The notes: a model not told the origin generated them from the letters alone. A DNA stretch of 64,000 nt from Candidatus Dechloromonas phosphoritropha (GCA_016722705.1 JADKGN010000001.1:930001-994000); one strand, 5' to 3'; positions 1 through 9,511 are shown, counted from the first letter of the stretch. Numbers and translations are program-made.

Positions 1-52
1 GCGACTGACGTTTGTTCGGCTGGATATTTCTGCGACCTGAGTGGGGAAAATC

Positions 53-679
53 ATGATTAAGATTCGTTCCGTTGTATCTTCCGGGGCCAAATGGCTTATG
101 ACCGGACTTTCAGTTCTGGTGCTAGCCTCATGTGCCAGTTCCTATCCGCCGGCCCCCGAGTCCGCCGCTACTGCGGATTACAACTACAAGATCGGACCGG
201 GAGACAACCTGAGCATTATCGTCTGGCGTAATCCGGAATTATCCATGGCGGTGCCTGTACGCCCGGACGGAAAGGTCTCTTCACCACTCATCGATGATCT
301 TGACGCCATGGACAAGAACCCGACGACCCTCGCGCGCGACATTGAGAAGGAACTTGGCAAGTTCATTCGCGATCCCGTCGTCACCGTCATTGTGACCGGC
401 TTTGTCGGCCCATACAGCGAACAGGTGCGCATCGTAGGCGAGGCCGCCAAGCCGCAGACTCTTCCTTACAAGCAAAAAATGACTGCACTTGACGTGATGA
501 TTGCTGTTGGCGGAATGACCGAATTTGCCGACGGCAACCGGGCAAGTATTCTGCGCACTTCGGAAAACAATGCCCAATACAGTGTCCGCCTGAAGGACCT
601 GATCAAGCGTGGCGATGTATCTGCCAACGTAGAGATGAAGCCGGGCGATATTCTGATCATCCCACAGAGCTGGTTCTGA
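53..679 (+). CDS. Polysaccharide export lipoprotein (Wza/OPX type, XrtA-locus subfamily)
   Basis: Outer-membrane polysaccharide export protein of 208 aa, the short OPX subfamily typical of exosortase A loci; it would form the exit channel for the exopolysaccharide. A lipoprotein signal ends in the lipobox LASC (Cys27). A Poly_export domain starts near residue 45 (YKIGPGDNLSI) and an SLBB-like domain covers about 120-205 (VRIVGEAAKPQTL). I chose ATG 53, preceded by GGGGAAA; an in-frame GTG at 41 is the alternative. It is the first gene of the + strand run, followed 87 bp later by the chain-length regulator. The family assignment is secure; the exported polymer is unknown. Confidence 0.93.
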   Translation: MIKIRSVVSSGAKWLMTGLSVLVLASCASSYPPAPESAATADYNYKIGPGDNLSIIVWRNPELSMAVPVRPDGKVSSPLIDDLDAMDKNPTTLARDIEKELGKFIRDPVVTVIVTGFVGPYSEQVRIVGEAAKPQTLPYKQKMTALDVMIAVGGMTEFADGNRASILRTSENNAQYSVRLKDLIKRGDVSANVEMKPGDILIIPQSWF

Positions 680-710
680 ACCAAGCCGGGCATCATCACG
701 TAACAAACAA

Positions 711-747
711 GGAGTCACCACGGGAACTTTAACCCCTTGGCGACTCC
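711..747 (+). promoter_or_regulatory. Possible hairpin between export and chain-length genes
   Basis: In the 87-bp gap, GGAGTC (711-716) can pair with GACTCC (742-747), with further ACCA/TTGG and GGG/CCC pairing inside. There is no U-run after it, so it is not an obvious terminator. It could be an mRNA-processing or attenuating structure between the two genes. Its function is unproven. Confidence 0.3.
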
Positions 748-766
748 CTAGTTCGGATCAAATTCG

Positions 767-2326
767 ATGGAAGAAATCCTTCGGCAGGTTACCACTATTC
801 TGCGCGCGGCCTGGAAGTACCGTCGCCTCGGAATGCTTAGCGCATGGTTGATTGGCGCCATTGCGGCCGGCGTCATTCTCCGCATACCGGCCAGCTACGA
901 GGCTTCCGCGAGGATATCGCTCGACACACAGTCAATCCTCAAGCCCCTGATGTCCGGACTGGCGGTTCAACCGAATACCGAGCAGCAGGTGATGATGTTG
1001 AGCCGGACCCTGATCAGTCGCCCCAATATCGAAAAAGTGGTTCGCATGGCGGACATGGATCTCGGTGCCAAAAGCAAGGCGACCCAGGAAGCCCAGATCG
1101 AAGCTCTGACGAAGACGCTGGAGATCAAGAGCAGCAACCGCGACAACATCTACACAATCTCCTATCGCAACACCGACCCGGCAGTGGCGAAAAAGGTTGT
1201 CCAGTCTCTCCTCTCGATCTTTGTCGAATCGAGTCTTGGTGACAAGCATCAGGACTCCGATGCTGCCCGCAAGTTCATCGACGAACAGATTAGCAACTCC
1301 GAAAAGAAGCTCAGGGAAGCTGAAAACTTGCTGAAGGAGTTCAAGCTGCGCAACGTCGAGTTGGAGACCGCCGACGGTAAAGGCAGCATGGACCGCTTGG
1401 GCGACATCGCCACATTGCTTCAGAAGTCTCGGCTCGAACTGCGGGAGGCAGAGAACTCCAGAGATGCATTGCGCCGCCAGATCGTCGGGGATGAACCGGT
1501 GCTCCTCCCGGAATCGCCGGGTGCCGACGCAGGCATATCGCTCCCCGAGATCGACGGCCGGATCGACGCCCAGAAACGTAATCTTGACGCCCTGCTACAG
1601 AAGTATACCGACAAGCATCCCGACGTAATCGGAACGCGACGGCTTATTAAGGATCTGGAAGAGCAAAAGCGAAAGGAGATTCTGGCTCGGCGACAATTTG
1701 CAGCCGCGAATCCTGGCGCGGGAATCAGCAACAATCCTGTCTATCAGCAACTCAAGGTGTCACTTGGCGAGTCTGAAGCCAATGTCGCCTCGCTGCGGGC
1801 CAGGGTTGCCGAGTATGAGTCGAGATACAAGCGGACCAAGGAGTTCATGAAATTCCAGCCGCAACTCGAGGCAGAATTGGTGCAACTGAATCGCGACTAT
1901 GAGATTAACAAGAAGAACTACGAACAGCTTGCTAACAGTCGCGAGAAGGCTGAACTGACCAGCGATCTCGAATCAGTCACGGGAATCGCCAATTTTCGCG
2001 TAATCGATCCGCCGCGCGCCTCCTCAAAGCCGGTAGCTCCCAATCGTTTAGTCTTGCTGCCGCTCGGCTTGCTGTTCGCCATTGCGGGAGGTTTACTTGC
2101 AGCCTTTGCGGCCAGCCAATTGCGTCCGGTATTTTTCGATGGCAAGTCATTACGTGATCAGACCGGTCTACCTGTACTGGGGATTGTCTCCCTGCTTCCA
2201 ACCGCAGTCCGCCACGTGCAGGAACGCGCAAGCCTCACGCGATTTCTTGTTGCGGGTGCTGCTCTTGTGACCGTGTACGTAGTTGGTATTGCAGTGCTCA
2301 CATACCTTGCACAACGCGCTGCCTGA
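767..2326 (+). CDS. epsF: Chain-length determinant, XrtA locus (Wzz/GNVR family)
   Basis: Inner-membrane polysaccharide co-polymerase of 519 aa that sets chain length and contacts the tyrosine kinase encoded next. The Wzz domain has an N-terminal membrane segment (about 22-42), then a long periplasmic coiled-coil region (about 160-395, rich in Glu/Lys/Arg). The proline-rich IDPPRASSKPVAPNR stretch leads into a second membrane segment, and a third hydrophobic segment lies at the extreme C-terminus (about 487-512). The length and separate kinase gene match the XrtA-associated EpsF-type proteins rather than the fused Wzc type. The kinase gene starts 9 bp downstream, so co-translation is likely. 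Confidence 0.94.
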   Translation: MEEILRQVTTILRAAWKYRRLGMLSAWLIGAIAAGVILRIPASYEASARISLDTQSILKPLMSGLAVQPNTEQQVMMLSRTLISRPNIEKVVRMADMDLGAKSKATQEAQIEALTKTLEIKSSNRDNIYTISYRNTDPAVAKKVVQSLLSIFVESSLGDKHQDSDAARKFIDEQISNSEKKLREAENLLKEFKLRNVELETADGKGSMDRLGDIATLLQKSRLELREAENSRDALRRQIVGDEPVLLPESPGADAGISLPEIDGRIDAQKRNLDALLQKYTDKHPDVIGTRRLIKDLEEQKRKEILARRQFAAANPGAGISNNPVYQQLKVSLGESEANVASLRARVAEYESRYKRTKEFMKFQPQLEAELVQLNRDYEINKKNYEQLANSREKAELTSDLESVTGIANFRVIDPPRASSKPVAPNRLVLLPLGLLFAIAGGLLAAFAASQLRPVFFDGKSLRDQTGLPVLGIVSLLPTAVRHVQERASLTRFLVAGAALVTVYVVGIAVLTYLAQRAA

Positions 2327-2335
2327 GGAAGATCG

Positions 2336-3292
2336 ATGAGTCTTATTGAACAAGCAGCCAAGCGACTGGAGCAACTGCGGCAGGCAGGAGTCGAATTGCC
2401 CGGGGACAAAATCCCCGAGTTCCCGCCTGCACCGTCCGCCCGCGACTCGGCTGCCGCACCGCAGCGTCGGCAGATCGTCCGTCGTGAACCGAACTCGTCC
2501 GCTGACTCCAGTCAGGCTGCGCCTTCAGATAAGGCGTCTTTCGCCGGAAAGCGAGTTGAGCTTGACCTCGATGCAATTGCGGCTTCCGGTCTCCTCATTC
2601 CGAACCAGACAAGCACTCTGCTGGCCAGCGAGTTCCGGGTTATAAAGCGCCCCCTGATTGCCAACGCCATGAACAAGGGAACCTCACCCATCAATAATGG
2701 CAATCTGATCATGGTCACCAGCGCCTTGCCCGGGGAAGGCAAGAGTTTCACCGCGATCAACCTGGCAATCAGCATCGCTATGGAGTTGGACAATACCGTA
2801 ATGCTCGTCGATGCCGACGTGGCGCGGCCGTCAATACTTAACATGCTTGGCCTTCCGCCGACTGAGGGACTGCTCGATGTGGTCACGGCAAACTCCCTTG
2901 ATATCTCTGGGGTGCTGTTGCGCACCAACATCGAAAAGCTTTCCATCCTTCCGAGCGGGACCCAGCATCCGCGCGCGACTGAACTGCTGGCCAGCGACGC
3001 GATGATCCACCTGTTCGATGACATGGCACAGCGCTACCCGGACCGGATCATAATCTTCGACTCACCACCTCTGCTCGCGACAACCGAGGCTCGGACACTC
3101 GCGACGCACATGGGGCAGATCGTGGTCGTCGTTCAGGCAGGCGAAACCGCGCAGGCAGCCGTCAAGGAAGCGTTATCGACGATAGAGGCCTGTCCGCTGA
3201 AGATGATGGTCTTGAATCAGGCGACGCAACCGGCAACCGAGCGCTATGGATACGGGTATGCCTATGGATACGGGTACGGGAATGAAAACTAA
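2336..3292 (+). CDS. epsG: Tyrosine autokinase, XrtA locus (BY-kinase)
   Basis: Cytoplasmic bacterial tyrosine kinase of 318 aa, partner of the preceding chain-length protein. Walker A is at about 129-138 (SALPGEGKSF), Walker A' at about 156-164 (MLVDADVARPS), and the Walker B-like motif IIIFDSPPLL at about 238-247. The C-terminal tail carries six tyrosines alternating with Gly/Ala, the usual autophosphorylation cluster. The tail is encoded by two nearly identical 18-bp units (3245-3280), which could gain or lose tyrosines by slippage. The N-terminal 80 residues are low-complexity and Pro/Ser-rich. The last 11 bp overlap the next gene's chosen start. Confidence 0.95.
   Translation: MSLIEQAAKRLEQLRQAGVELPGDKIPEFPPAPSARDSAAAPQRRQIVRREPNSSADSSQAAPSDKASFAGKRVELDLDAIAASGLLIPNQTSTLLASEFRVIKRPLIANAMNKGTSPINNGNLIMVTSALPGEGKSFTAINLAISIAMELDNTVMLVDADVARPSILNMLGLPPTEGLLDVVTANSLDISGVLLRTNIEKLSILPSGTQHPRATELLASDAMIHLFDDMAQRYPDRIIIFDSPPLLATTEARTLATHMGQIVVVVQAGETAQAAVKEALSTIEACPLKMMVLNQATQPATERYGYGYAYGYGYGNEN
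3245..3280 (+). repeat. Tandem 18-bp repeat encoding the tyrosine tail
   Basis: Two adjacent 18-bp units starting TATGGATACGGGTA (3245-3262 and 3263-3280) differ only at their ends. They encode YGYGYA and YGYGYG. Loss or gain of a unit keeps frame and changes the tyrosine number by three. The repeat lies immediately before the start codon of the beta-barrel gene. Confidence 0.8.
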
Positions 3293-4940
3293 TTCAAATT
3301 GGCTGGTGGCAACCACTGGCGTCCTTTGTTACTGCGTCGCCGGATCGGTCGTGGCCCAAGAATCCGGTTCGGTCATCACACCTATTGCAACACCATCCGG
3401 GGAGAACGTACCCGGTGCCACAACAGTTCCCAATCTGGGTGTACAAGGAGCCAGCGCATCGGACGAAGCCAGTACGGCACGGGCGTGGACCATCGTCCCG
3501 CGTGTGGGCCTGACTGAGACCCTCACGGACAATATCAATCTGACCGCGACCAACAAGCAGAGCGGTCTCATTTCCGAGCTGTCGCCGGGCATTCGTATCG
3601 ATGCTAGAACGTCCCGTCTGAAGATGTCTCTTGACTACCAACTCAGTGGAATCTTCTATTCAACCGGCAACAATGGCAACCAGACGCAAAGCGCGCTCAA
3701 CACATTCGGCACGCTCGAGGCGATCGACAACTGGTTGTTCCTCGACTTCAGCGGGCAGATCTCGCAGCAACTCATCAACCAGTTCGGACAGCAGTCGGCG
3801 AGCAACGTATATGACACGGGGAATACTACCCAGACCTCGACCTATGCCCTCTCTCCCTATATCAGAGGCCAGTTGGGTGGCTCGGCTGACTATCTTCTTC
3901 GCTACAACACGTCGTACACCAATAGTAAGAGCAATGATATTTCCGACGTCACCCTCTCCCAGTGGCTAGGACAGATTCGCGGTAACACAATATTTCAGAA
4001 CCTCAACTGGGCCATCGACGGCAGCCAGCAAAACACCAATTACAGCCAGGTCGGGTTATTGCCAGAGCGGGATTATGAGGACAGCCGCATCCGGGCTTTG
4101 CTCATCTACAAGCTGTTCCCGGAATTTCGTCTGTCAGGTAGTGGCGGCTGGGAATCGACCAACTATGAGTCCCTAAACAATGAAAGCCATGGCACTTACG
4201 GCGCCGGTTTCGACTGGACTCCGACCGAGCGCACCCAAGCCTCTGGTTTCTGGCAACAGCGTTTCTTTGGGACCGGCCACAATATCCTTCTCAGCCACCG
4301 CTTTCCTCTCAGCGCCATTCGCTACACCGACACCAGGGACGTTTCGCTAATCTCGGATCAGTCTACCACCACCGGCCTGGGAACGGTTTACGACCAGTAC
4401 TTCCAGATATTCGCAAGTCTCATTCCGGATCCGGTCAACCGCGATACCTACGTCAGGAACTTTCTGAATCAGGCGGGCATCGCACCGAATGCCCAGGCAA
4501 TAAACAACTATCTGGCGAACCGTCCCCAAGTCCAGCGCAATCAGCAACTGTCTCTGGTGCTCTACGGCAGCCGCAACTCGGTCACATTCCTCGCCGCTCG
4601 CAGCAAGAGCCAGCCATTGACGCTTGCCCCAAACGGCCTTGATGGAATAGTCAGCGAGTCTGGTACCGTTACCCAGCAGGGCTACACGGTCAGCTTTTCG
4701 CATCGCCTGACGCAACTCACCGGCCTGAACCTGCTCGCATCTCGGCAGAAGAACAAGAGCGGCCTGACGAATGAACTCAACACGACATTGACCTACTACC
4801 AGGCTGGCATCTCGACCCGGCTCGGCGCCAAGACTGTCGGCGCACTGAATGCCCACCATCAGGACTTTAGTGGCTCCGATCTCACGACGATCCCCTACAA
4901 GGAAAATGCATTGATCGCCTCAGTAACGATGGTATTCTAG
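3282..4940 (+). CDS. XrtA-locus outer-membrane beta-barrel protein
   Basis: Predicted outer-membrane protein of about 552 aa, belonging to the PEP-CTERM-system-associated family I know as TIGR03016. I chose ATG 3282 because it gives a signal peptide (MKTNSNWLVATTGVL.. to AQES). In-frame ATGs at 3246-3264 lie inside the kinase's tyrosine repeat. The body shows alternating polar/hydrophobic, aromatic-rich strands and ends in the strand-like LIASVTMVF with a terminal Phe, the classic outer-membrane assembly signal. The role is probably export or anchoring of the polymer across the outer membrane, inferred from context. Confidence 0.85.
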   Translation: MKTNSNWLVATTGVLCYCVAGSVVAQESGSVITPIATPSGENVPGATTVPNLGVQGASASDEASTARAWTIVPRVGLTETLTDNINLTATNKQSGLISELSPGIRIDARTSRLKMSLDYQLSGIFYSTGNNGNQTQSALNTFGTLEAIDNWLFLDFSGQISQQLINQFGQQSASNVYDTGNTTQTSTYALSPYIRGQLGGSADYLLRYNTSYTNSKSNDISDVTLSQWLGQIRGNTIFQNLNWAIDGSQQNTNYSQVGLLPERDYEDSRIRALLIYKLFPEFRLSGSGGWESTNYESLNNESHGTYGAGFDWTPTERTQASGFWQQRFFGTGHNILLSHRFPLSAIRYTDTRDVSLISDQSTTTGLGTVYDQYFQIFASLIPDPVNRDTYVRNFLNQAGIAPNAQAINNYLANRPQVQRNQQLSLVLYGSRNSVTFLAARSKSQPLTLAPNGLDGIVSESGTVTQQGYTVSFSHRLTQLTGLNLLASRQKNKSGLTNELNTTLTYYQAGISTRLGAKTVGALNAHHQDFSGSDLTTIPYKENALIASVTMVF

Positions 4941-4942
4941 AC

Positions 4943-6448
4943 ATGTATGAGTCCTTCTATGGCTTGAAGATCAAGCCTTTTCAGCTTAATCCCGATCCAA
5001 GGTTCTATTTCCCCAGCAAGCAGCACCGGCGTGCAGCTGCCTATCTCGATTACGGCATGCATCAGAATGAAGGCTTCATCGTCATCACAGGTGAAGTTGG
5101 TGCCGGCAAGACGACCATTGTCCGTCATATGCTGGACGGTCTCGACGACAACAGGTTTCTCGCCGCTCAGCTGGTCAGTACCCAGATCGATGCCGAAGAC
5201 ACTCTGCGTCTCGTCGGCGCTGCGTTCGGTATCCGCACCAAGGATGTCGAGAAAGCCGACGTCCTGATGTCCCTTGAAGCCTACCTGATCAGCATGACCA
5301 CCAAGGGAAAGCGCTGCCTGCTGATCGTCGATGAGGCCCAGAATCTGACTTCCAGGGCCGTTGAAGAACTGCGCATGCTTTCGAACTTCCAGTATGGCAA
5401 TCATGCGCTGCTCCAGAGCTTCCTGATCGGCCAGCCCGAATTCCGGAACATCCTGCAAAGCCCGCAGATGACGCAGTTTCGACAACGGGTGATTGCCTCC
5501 AGTCATATCGGGCCGATGGATGTCGAGGAAACGCGTGGCTATGTCGAGCACCGGCTCAAGTGCGCTGGTGCAGATGGGTCCCCCACCTTCACTCCGGACA
5601 GCTTCGATGCGATTTTCAAGGCCAGCAGCGGGATTCCCAGGCGTATCAATTCGCTCTGCGATCGTCTGTTGTTGTCCGGATATCTGAGTGAGAAGAAGGC
5701 GTTCGACGTGTGTGATGTCGACGTAGTCGCCGACGAGATCTTTGAAGAAACACAGGGTAGATCATCCGGTCAGTTGCATCATGCCGATGCTCGAACCGCT
5801 GAAGCCGATTCGAAGGTCGCCAGCGCTGAGCGGAATGTGGCTGCGCAACCGCCAAAGCCAACAAGGAGGCGCCGCCGGTCGGTGGCACCGTCCTTGGACT
5901 TGGGCGTTTCCTCGCGGGAAGACATGGCTGCTCTTCTCGAGGGACTCAATGCGTGGCAATTCAACGAACGACTTGGGCGGCTTGAACAGAGCCTTCAACA
6001 ACTGGAGGTGATCAACGGGACCACGCTATCCCTTCTCCAGAGAATCGTCTCATCAATCGCTCCAGGAGGCACACTCCTGCCCAAGGAACCTCCCTCCATG
6101 GCTCCCGATGACCCAGCAAAGGTGAAATCTCCCAAGAAACCACCGCTTGCGCAGAAAGCAGTTCCCTTGTCTGCCCCAGAGGGTGAAGTTCAGGCCCTTG
6201 AGCAGTCAGTCACTGCCAGCGAGGACGGAATCGGGGCAGTTGAACCAGCATCCACCGCCCCAGAGGCTGAACTCTCGGCTAATGTACCGTCAGCCGTCGC
6301 ACCTCCAGACTTGCCAAGCACAAAGCGATCAAAGCAGCGGTTTCGTCGGAGGATCTTTCCGACCGCTACCCATGTCGGGGACCTCCGGGCCACCGAGCAA
6401 GCGTCGGGCATTCCGGAAAATACACTCCCGATGAGGAAACCAGAGTGA
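4943..6448 (+). CDS. XrtA/PEP-CTERM-associated ATPase (ExeA-like AAA)
   Basis: 501-aa AAA ATPase related to general secretion ATPase ExeA; in XrtA loci this is the TIGR03015 family. Walker A is GEVGAGKTT (about 50-58) and Walker B LLIVDEAQ (about 127-134). An arginine-finger/sensor region near SGIPRRINSLCDRLLL (about 230-245) closes the conserved core (about 1-270). The C-terminal 230 residues are Pro/Ala/Ser-rich, with a conserved-looking block (SREDMAALLEGLNAWQ, about 320-360), and are probably disordered. The gene starts 2 bp after the barrel gene and overlaps wecB by 4 bp. Its exact role in export is not established. Confidence 0.9.
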   Translation: MYESFYGLKIKPFQLNPDPRFYFPSKQHRRAAAYLDYGMHQNEGFIVITGEVGAGKTTIVRHMLDGLDDNRFLAAQLVSTQIDAEDTLRLVGAAFGIRTKDVEKADVLMSLEAYLISMTTKGKRCLLIVDEAQNLTSRAVEELRMLSNFQYGNHALLQSFLIGQPEFRNILQSPQMTQFRQRVIASSHIGPMDVEETRGYVEHRLKCAGADGSPTFTPDSFDAIFKASSGIPRRINSLCDRLLLSGYLSEKKAFDVCDVDVVADEIFEETQGRSSGQLHHADARTAEADSKVASAERNVAAQPPKPTRRRRRSVAPSLDLGVSSREDMAALLEGLNAWQFNERLGRLEQSLQQLEVINGTTLSLLQRIVSSIAPGGTLLPKEPPSMAPDDPAKVKSPKKPPLAQKAVPLSAPEGEVQALEQSVTASEDGIGAVEPASTAPEAELSANVPSAVAPPDLPSTKRSKQRFRRRIFPTATHVGDLRATEQASGIPENTLPMRKPE

Positions 6449-7617
6449 TTTCAGCATCTTGGCCGACAGGCCTTGGCCCCGTAATTTGTGTCGTGGGAGC
6501 GCGCCCGAACTTCATGAAGATCGCACCGATCCTGCGCGCCTTTGCGGCCAGTGTTCCGGCTCTTCCCACCCTGCTCGTCCATACCGGCCAGCATTACGAC
6601 AAGGACATGAGCGACAAGTTGTTCGAAGACCTGCAGCTCCCCAAGCCCGACATCAATCTTGATGTCGGGTCGGCGTCACATGCGGTTCAGACTGCCGAGG
6701 TCATGCGGCGCTTTGAGCCGGTCATCGACGCGCATCGGCCATCCTGTATTCTGGTCGTCGGCGATGTCAATTCCACGCTGGCATGTACGCTGGTCGCCGT
6801 CAAGAAGGGAGTCCCGGTGGTTCATGTCGAGGCCGGACTGCGCAGCCATGATCGGCGGATGCCGGAAGAGATCAACCGCGTCCTGACCGACCAGGTCGCC
6901 GACCGTCTCTATACCACGGAGCGCAGCGCGGAGAGCAACCTGCTCCGCGAGGGGATCGATGCCGAGCGCGTCCGTTTCGTCGGCAACGTCATGATCGACT
7001 CACTGCTGCAAAACCGGAAGCTTGCGCGCGAACCTGCGGACACGCTGAAGGCAGAGGGTTTTCCGCCCGAGTTGATAGCCGGCCTGGAAGGCTACGGGGT
7101 CGTAACGTTGCATCGCCCTTCGAACGTGGACCAACCTGAGACACTTGCAGCCCTGCTGGAAGTCCTGAACGAAATTGCAGCGCAACTGCCGCTGATCTTC
7201 GCCCTGCACCCACGAACCCGGGCAAACATCGAGCGCTTTGGCCTTGGCCATCATATCAAGGGGCACAGGCTTGTTCTCGTGCCACCGCAGGGCTACCTCG
7301 AAATGGTGGGTCTTTTGGCCAACGCACGCATCGTGCTCACCGACTCCGGTGGCCTTCAGGAGGAAACGACGGCGCTCGGTGTTCCCTGCCTCACGTTGCG
7401 TGAGAATACCGAACGTCCCATCACCGTCGAACAGGGTACCAACACGATGGTTGGCCGTGATACCGGGGCAATTCGCCGCGAAGCCGCCGAAATCCTTGCT
7501 GGGCGGGGAAAACACGGTCGCATTCCGGAATTCTGGGATGGCCATGCCGCTGAACGTATCGCCAGCGACCTCGCCGGCTGGCTCCTTGGACAACACCAGT
7601 CCCGGGCAGGCACCTGA
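6445..7617 (+). CDS. wecB: UDP-N-acetylglucosamine 2-epimerase
   Basis: Non-hydrolysing UDP-GlcNAc 2-epimerase, 390 aa, making UDP-ManNAc for the exopolysaccharide. Visible family motifs are VVGARPNFMKIAPI near the N-terminus, TGQHYDKDMSD, VHVEAGLRSHDRRMPEEINR (the catalytic/UDP region), ALHPRTR, and the C-terminal TDSGGLQEET and RENTERP blocks. The GTG start overlaps the previous stop (GTGA) and has GAGGAA upstream. Length matches the family. Its place between the ATPase and the deacetylase is the usual order in XrtA loci. Confidence 0.97.
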   Translation: MISASWPTGLGPVICVVGARPNFMKIAPILRAFAASVPALPTLLVHTGQHYDKDMSDKLFEDLQLPKPDINLDVGSASHAVQTAEVMRRFEPVIDAHRPSCILVVGDVNSTLACTLVAVKKGVPVVHVEAGLRSHDRRMPEEINRVLTDQVADRLYTTERSAESNLLREGIDAERVRFVGNVMIDSLLQNRKLAREPADTLKAEGFPPELIAGLEGYGVVTLHRPSNVDQPETLAALLEVLNEIAAQLPLIFALHPRTRANIERFGLGHHIKGHRLVLVPPQGYLEMVGLLANARIVLTDSGGLQEETTALGVPCLTLRENTERPITVEQGTNTMVGRDTGAIRREAAEILAGRGKHGRIPEFWDGHAAERIASDLAGWLLGQHQSRAGT

Positions 7618-7619
7618 AC

Positions 7620-8468
7620 ATGTTGGCCGTGGATACCGCGAAGGTCATCAATGCCCTCACCATTGACGTCGAGGACTACTTTCAGGTCTCGGCATTCGTT
7701 CCGCACATTCCACGCAGCGAGTGGCCGACCCGGGAGTGCCGGATCGAACGCAATGTCGACCGCATTCTCGCGATGCTTAATCAACATGGAACGCACGCCA
7801 CCTTCTTCACTCTTGGCTGGCTTGCCGAGCGCTATCCGGCGCTTGTCCGGCGAATAGTCGCCGAAGGCCACGAACTCGCGAGTCATGGCTATGGTCACGA
7901 GCGTGCCTCTGACCAGACAGAGACGGCATTTTTTGCCGACGTCAACCTCGCCAAGCTGATCCTCGAGGATCTGGCGGGTCAGGAGGTCAAGGGCTATCGA
8001 GCTCCAAGCTTTTCCATCGGCGCCAAGAACCTCTGGGCCTTCGACTGCCTTGAACGTGCCGGATATCGCTACAGTTCTAGCATCTATCCCATTCGCCACG
8101 ACCACTACGGCATGCCCGAGGCGCCTCGCCATGCCCATTCCGTCGGCAACCTCCTGGAAATTCCTGCCACCACCCTGCGTTTTCTGAACCGCAACTGGCC
8201 AGCAAGTGGCGGTGGCTATTTCCGCCTGATGCCTTATGGTCTTTCGCGCTGGATGCTGCGCCGGATCAATCACGTGGACAAGCTGCCCGTGGTTTTCTAT
8301 TTCCATCCATGGGAAATCGATTCAGGTCAGCCCCGGATTCCGAATATCAGTTCCAAGACGCGATTCCGCCACTACGTCAATATCCATCGCATGGAACCAC
8401 GCCTGCAACGTCTTTTGGGTGATTTCCACTGGGGACGCATGGATCACCTTTTCCTTTCCGAAGCCTGA
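7620..8468 (+). CDS. Polysaccharide deacetylase, XrtA locus (CE4/NodB)
   Basis: 282-aa NodB-homology deacetylase predicted to remove N-acetyl groups from the polymer; XrtA loci carry the TIGR03006 subfamily. The catalytic motif 1 appears as TIDVEDYFQ (about 12-20) and the metal-binding motif as SHGYGHER (about 88-95). Motif 3 is RAPSFSIG, and a C-terminal FYFHPWEID supplies the late His. There is no signal peptide, so it probably acts on lipid-linked intermediates or at the inner membrane. It starts 2 bp after wecB and ends 5 bp before the FemAB gene. Confidence 0.93.
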   Translation: MLAVDTAKVINALTIDVEDYFQVSAFVPHIPRSEWPTRECRIERNVDRILAMLNQHGTHATFFTLGWLAERYPALVRRIVAEGHELASHGYGHERASDQTETAFFADVNLAKLILEDLAGQEVKGYRAPSFSIGAKNLWAFDCLERAGYRYSSSIYPIRHDHYGMPEAPRHAHSVGNLLEIPATTLRFLNRNWPASGGGYFRLMPYGLSRWMLRRINHVDKLPVVFYFHPWEIDSGQPRIPNISSKTRFRHYVNIHRMEPRLQRLLGDFHWGRMDHLFLSEA

Positions 8469-8473
8469 ATGGC

Positions 8474-9511
8474 ATGCTGAAGATCAGGCATCTCGATCTG
8501 GCCGATACCTCCACCGCATTGCGCTGGGATGCTTTCGTCCTTTCTTGTTCGGAAGCAACGTTCTTTCATCGTTCGGCCTGGCAACGGATCATCCGGGAGG
8601 TGTTCAGGCATCCCACATATTTTCTCTATGCCGAGGACGACTTGGGAATTCGCGGGGTACTCCCGCTAGCACATGTCAATAGCCGGCTTTTCGGGAATGC
8701 CCTGGTCGGGCTGCCATTTGCCGTCTATGGCGGTGTCGCGGCGGTCGACGCCGAGGCCGCCATGGCGCTGGAAAATGCGGCGCAGGATCTCGCCCACAAA
8801 CTTGACGTGGACCACCTTGAGTTCCGCAACCTGACGCCCCGGCATGCGGACTGGCCGACTCAGGATTTGTACGTCACCTTCCGTAAGGAAATCCTGCCCG
8901 ACGTCGACGCCAACATGCTGGCCATCCCGCGCAAACAGCGCGCCATGGTTCGCAAGGGCATCAAAAATGGCCTGGTTTGCACGGTCGACCGCAACGCAGA
9001 CCGATTCTTTCGACTCTTTGCCGACAACGTGCATCGTCATGGCACACCCGCCATGCCCAAGCGTTATTTCGATGCCTTGCTCACCATTTTTGGCGACGAT
9101 TGCGAAGTACTCACCGTCATGGGCCCCGATGGCCAGTTGCTAAGCAGCGTGCTGTCCTTCTATTTCCGTGACGAAGTGCTGCCCTACTACGCCGGTGACG
9201 ACGAAAGCGCCCGCCACCTTGCCGCGAACGACTTCAAATACTGGGAACTGATGCGCCGCGCCTGTGAGCGCGGCATCAAGATATTCGATTATGGCCGCAG
9301 CAAGGAAGGTACTGGCCCCTACTCATTCAAAAAAAACTGGGGCTTCGAACCGCAACGCCTGCATTACGAGTATTGCCTGTACAAGCACGACACGATCCCC
9401 CAGAACAACCCCAACAACCCCAAGTACAAGTTCTTCATCGCCGCCTGGCGACGCCTGCCTGTTGGACTCGCCAACTGGCTGGGTCCTCATATTGTCCGCA
9501 ATCTTGGCTGA
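8474..9511 (+). CDS. FemAB-like acyltransferase, XrtA locus
   Basis: 345-aa FemAB/GNAT-fold protein of the PEP-CTERM-associated FemAB family (TIGR03019). Such proteins transfer an aminoacyl group from aminoacyl-tRNA or a related donor; here the acceptor is presumably the polysaccharide or its carrier. The conserved core includes AIPRKQRAMVRKGIK (about 153-167) and the C-terminal motif IFDYGRSKEGTGPYSFKKNWG (in part, about 272-290). It sits tightly between the deacetylase and a glycosyltransferase, 7 bp from the latter. The substrate is unknown. Confidence 0.9.
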   Translation: MLKIRHLDLADTSTALRWDAFVLSCSEATFFHRSAWQRIIREVFRHPTYFLYAEDDLGIRGVLPLAHVNSRLFGNALVGLPFAVYGGVAAVDAEAAMALENAAQDLAHKLDVDHLEFRNLTPRHADWPTQDLYVTFRKEILPDVDANMLAIPRKQRAMVRKGIKNGLVCTVDRNADRFFRLFADNVHRHGTPAMPKRYFDALLTIFGDDCEVLTVMGPDGQLLSSVLSFYFRDEVLPYYAGDDESARHLAANDFKYWELMRRACERGIKIFDYGRSKEGTGPYSFKKNWGFEPQRLHYEYCLYKHDTIPQNNPNNPKYKFFIAAWRRLPVGLANWLGPHIVRNLG

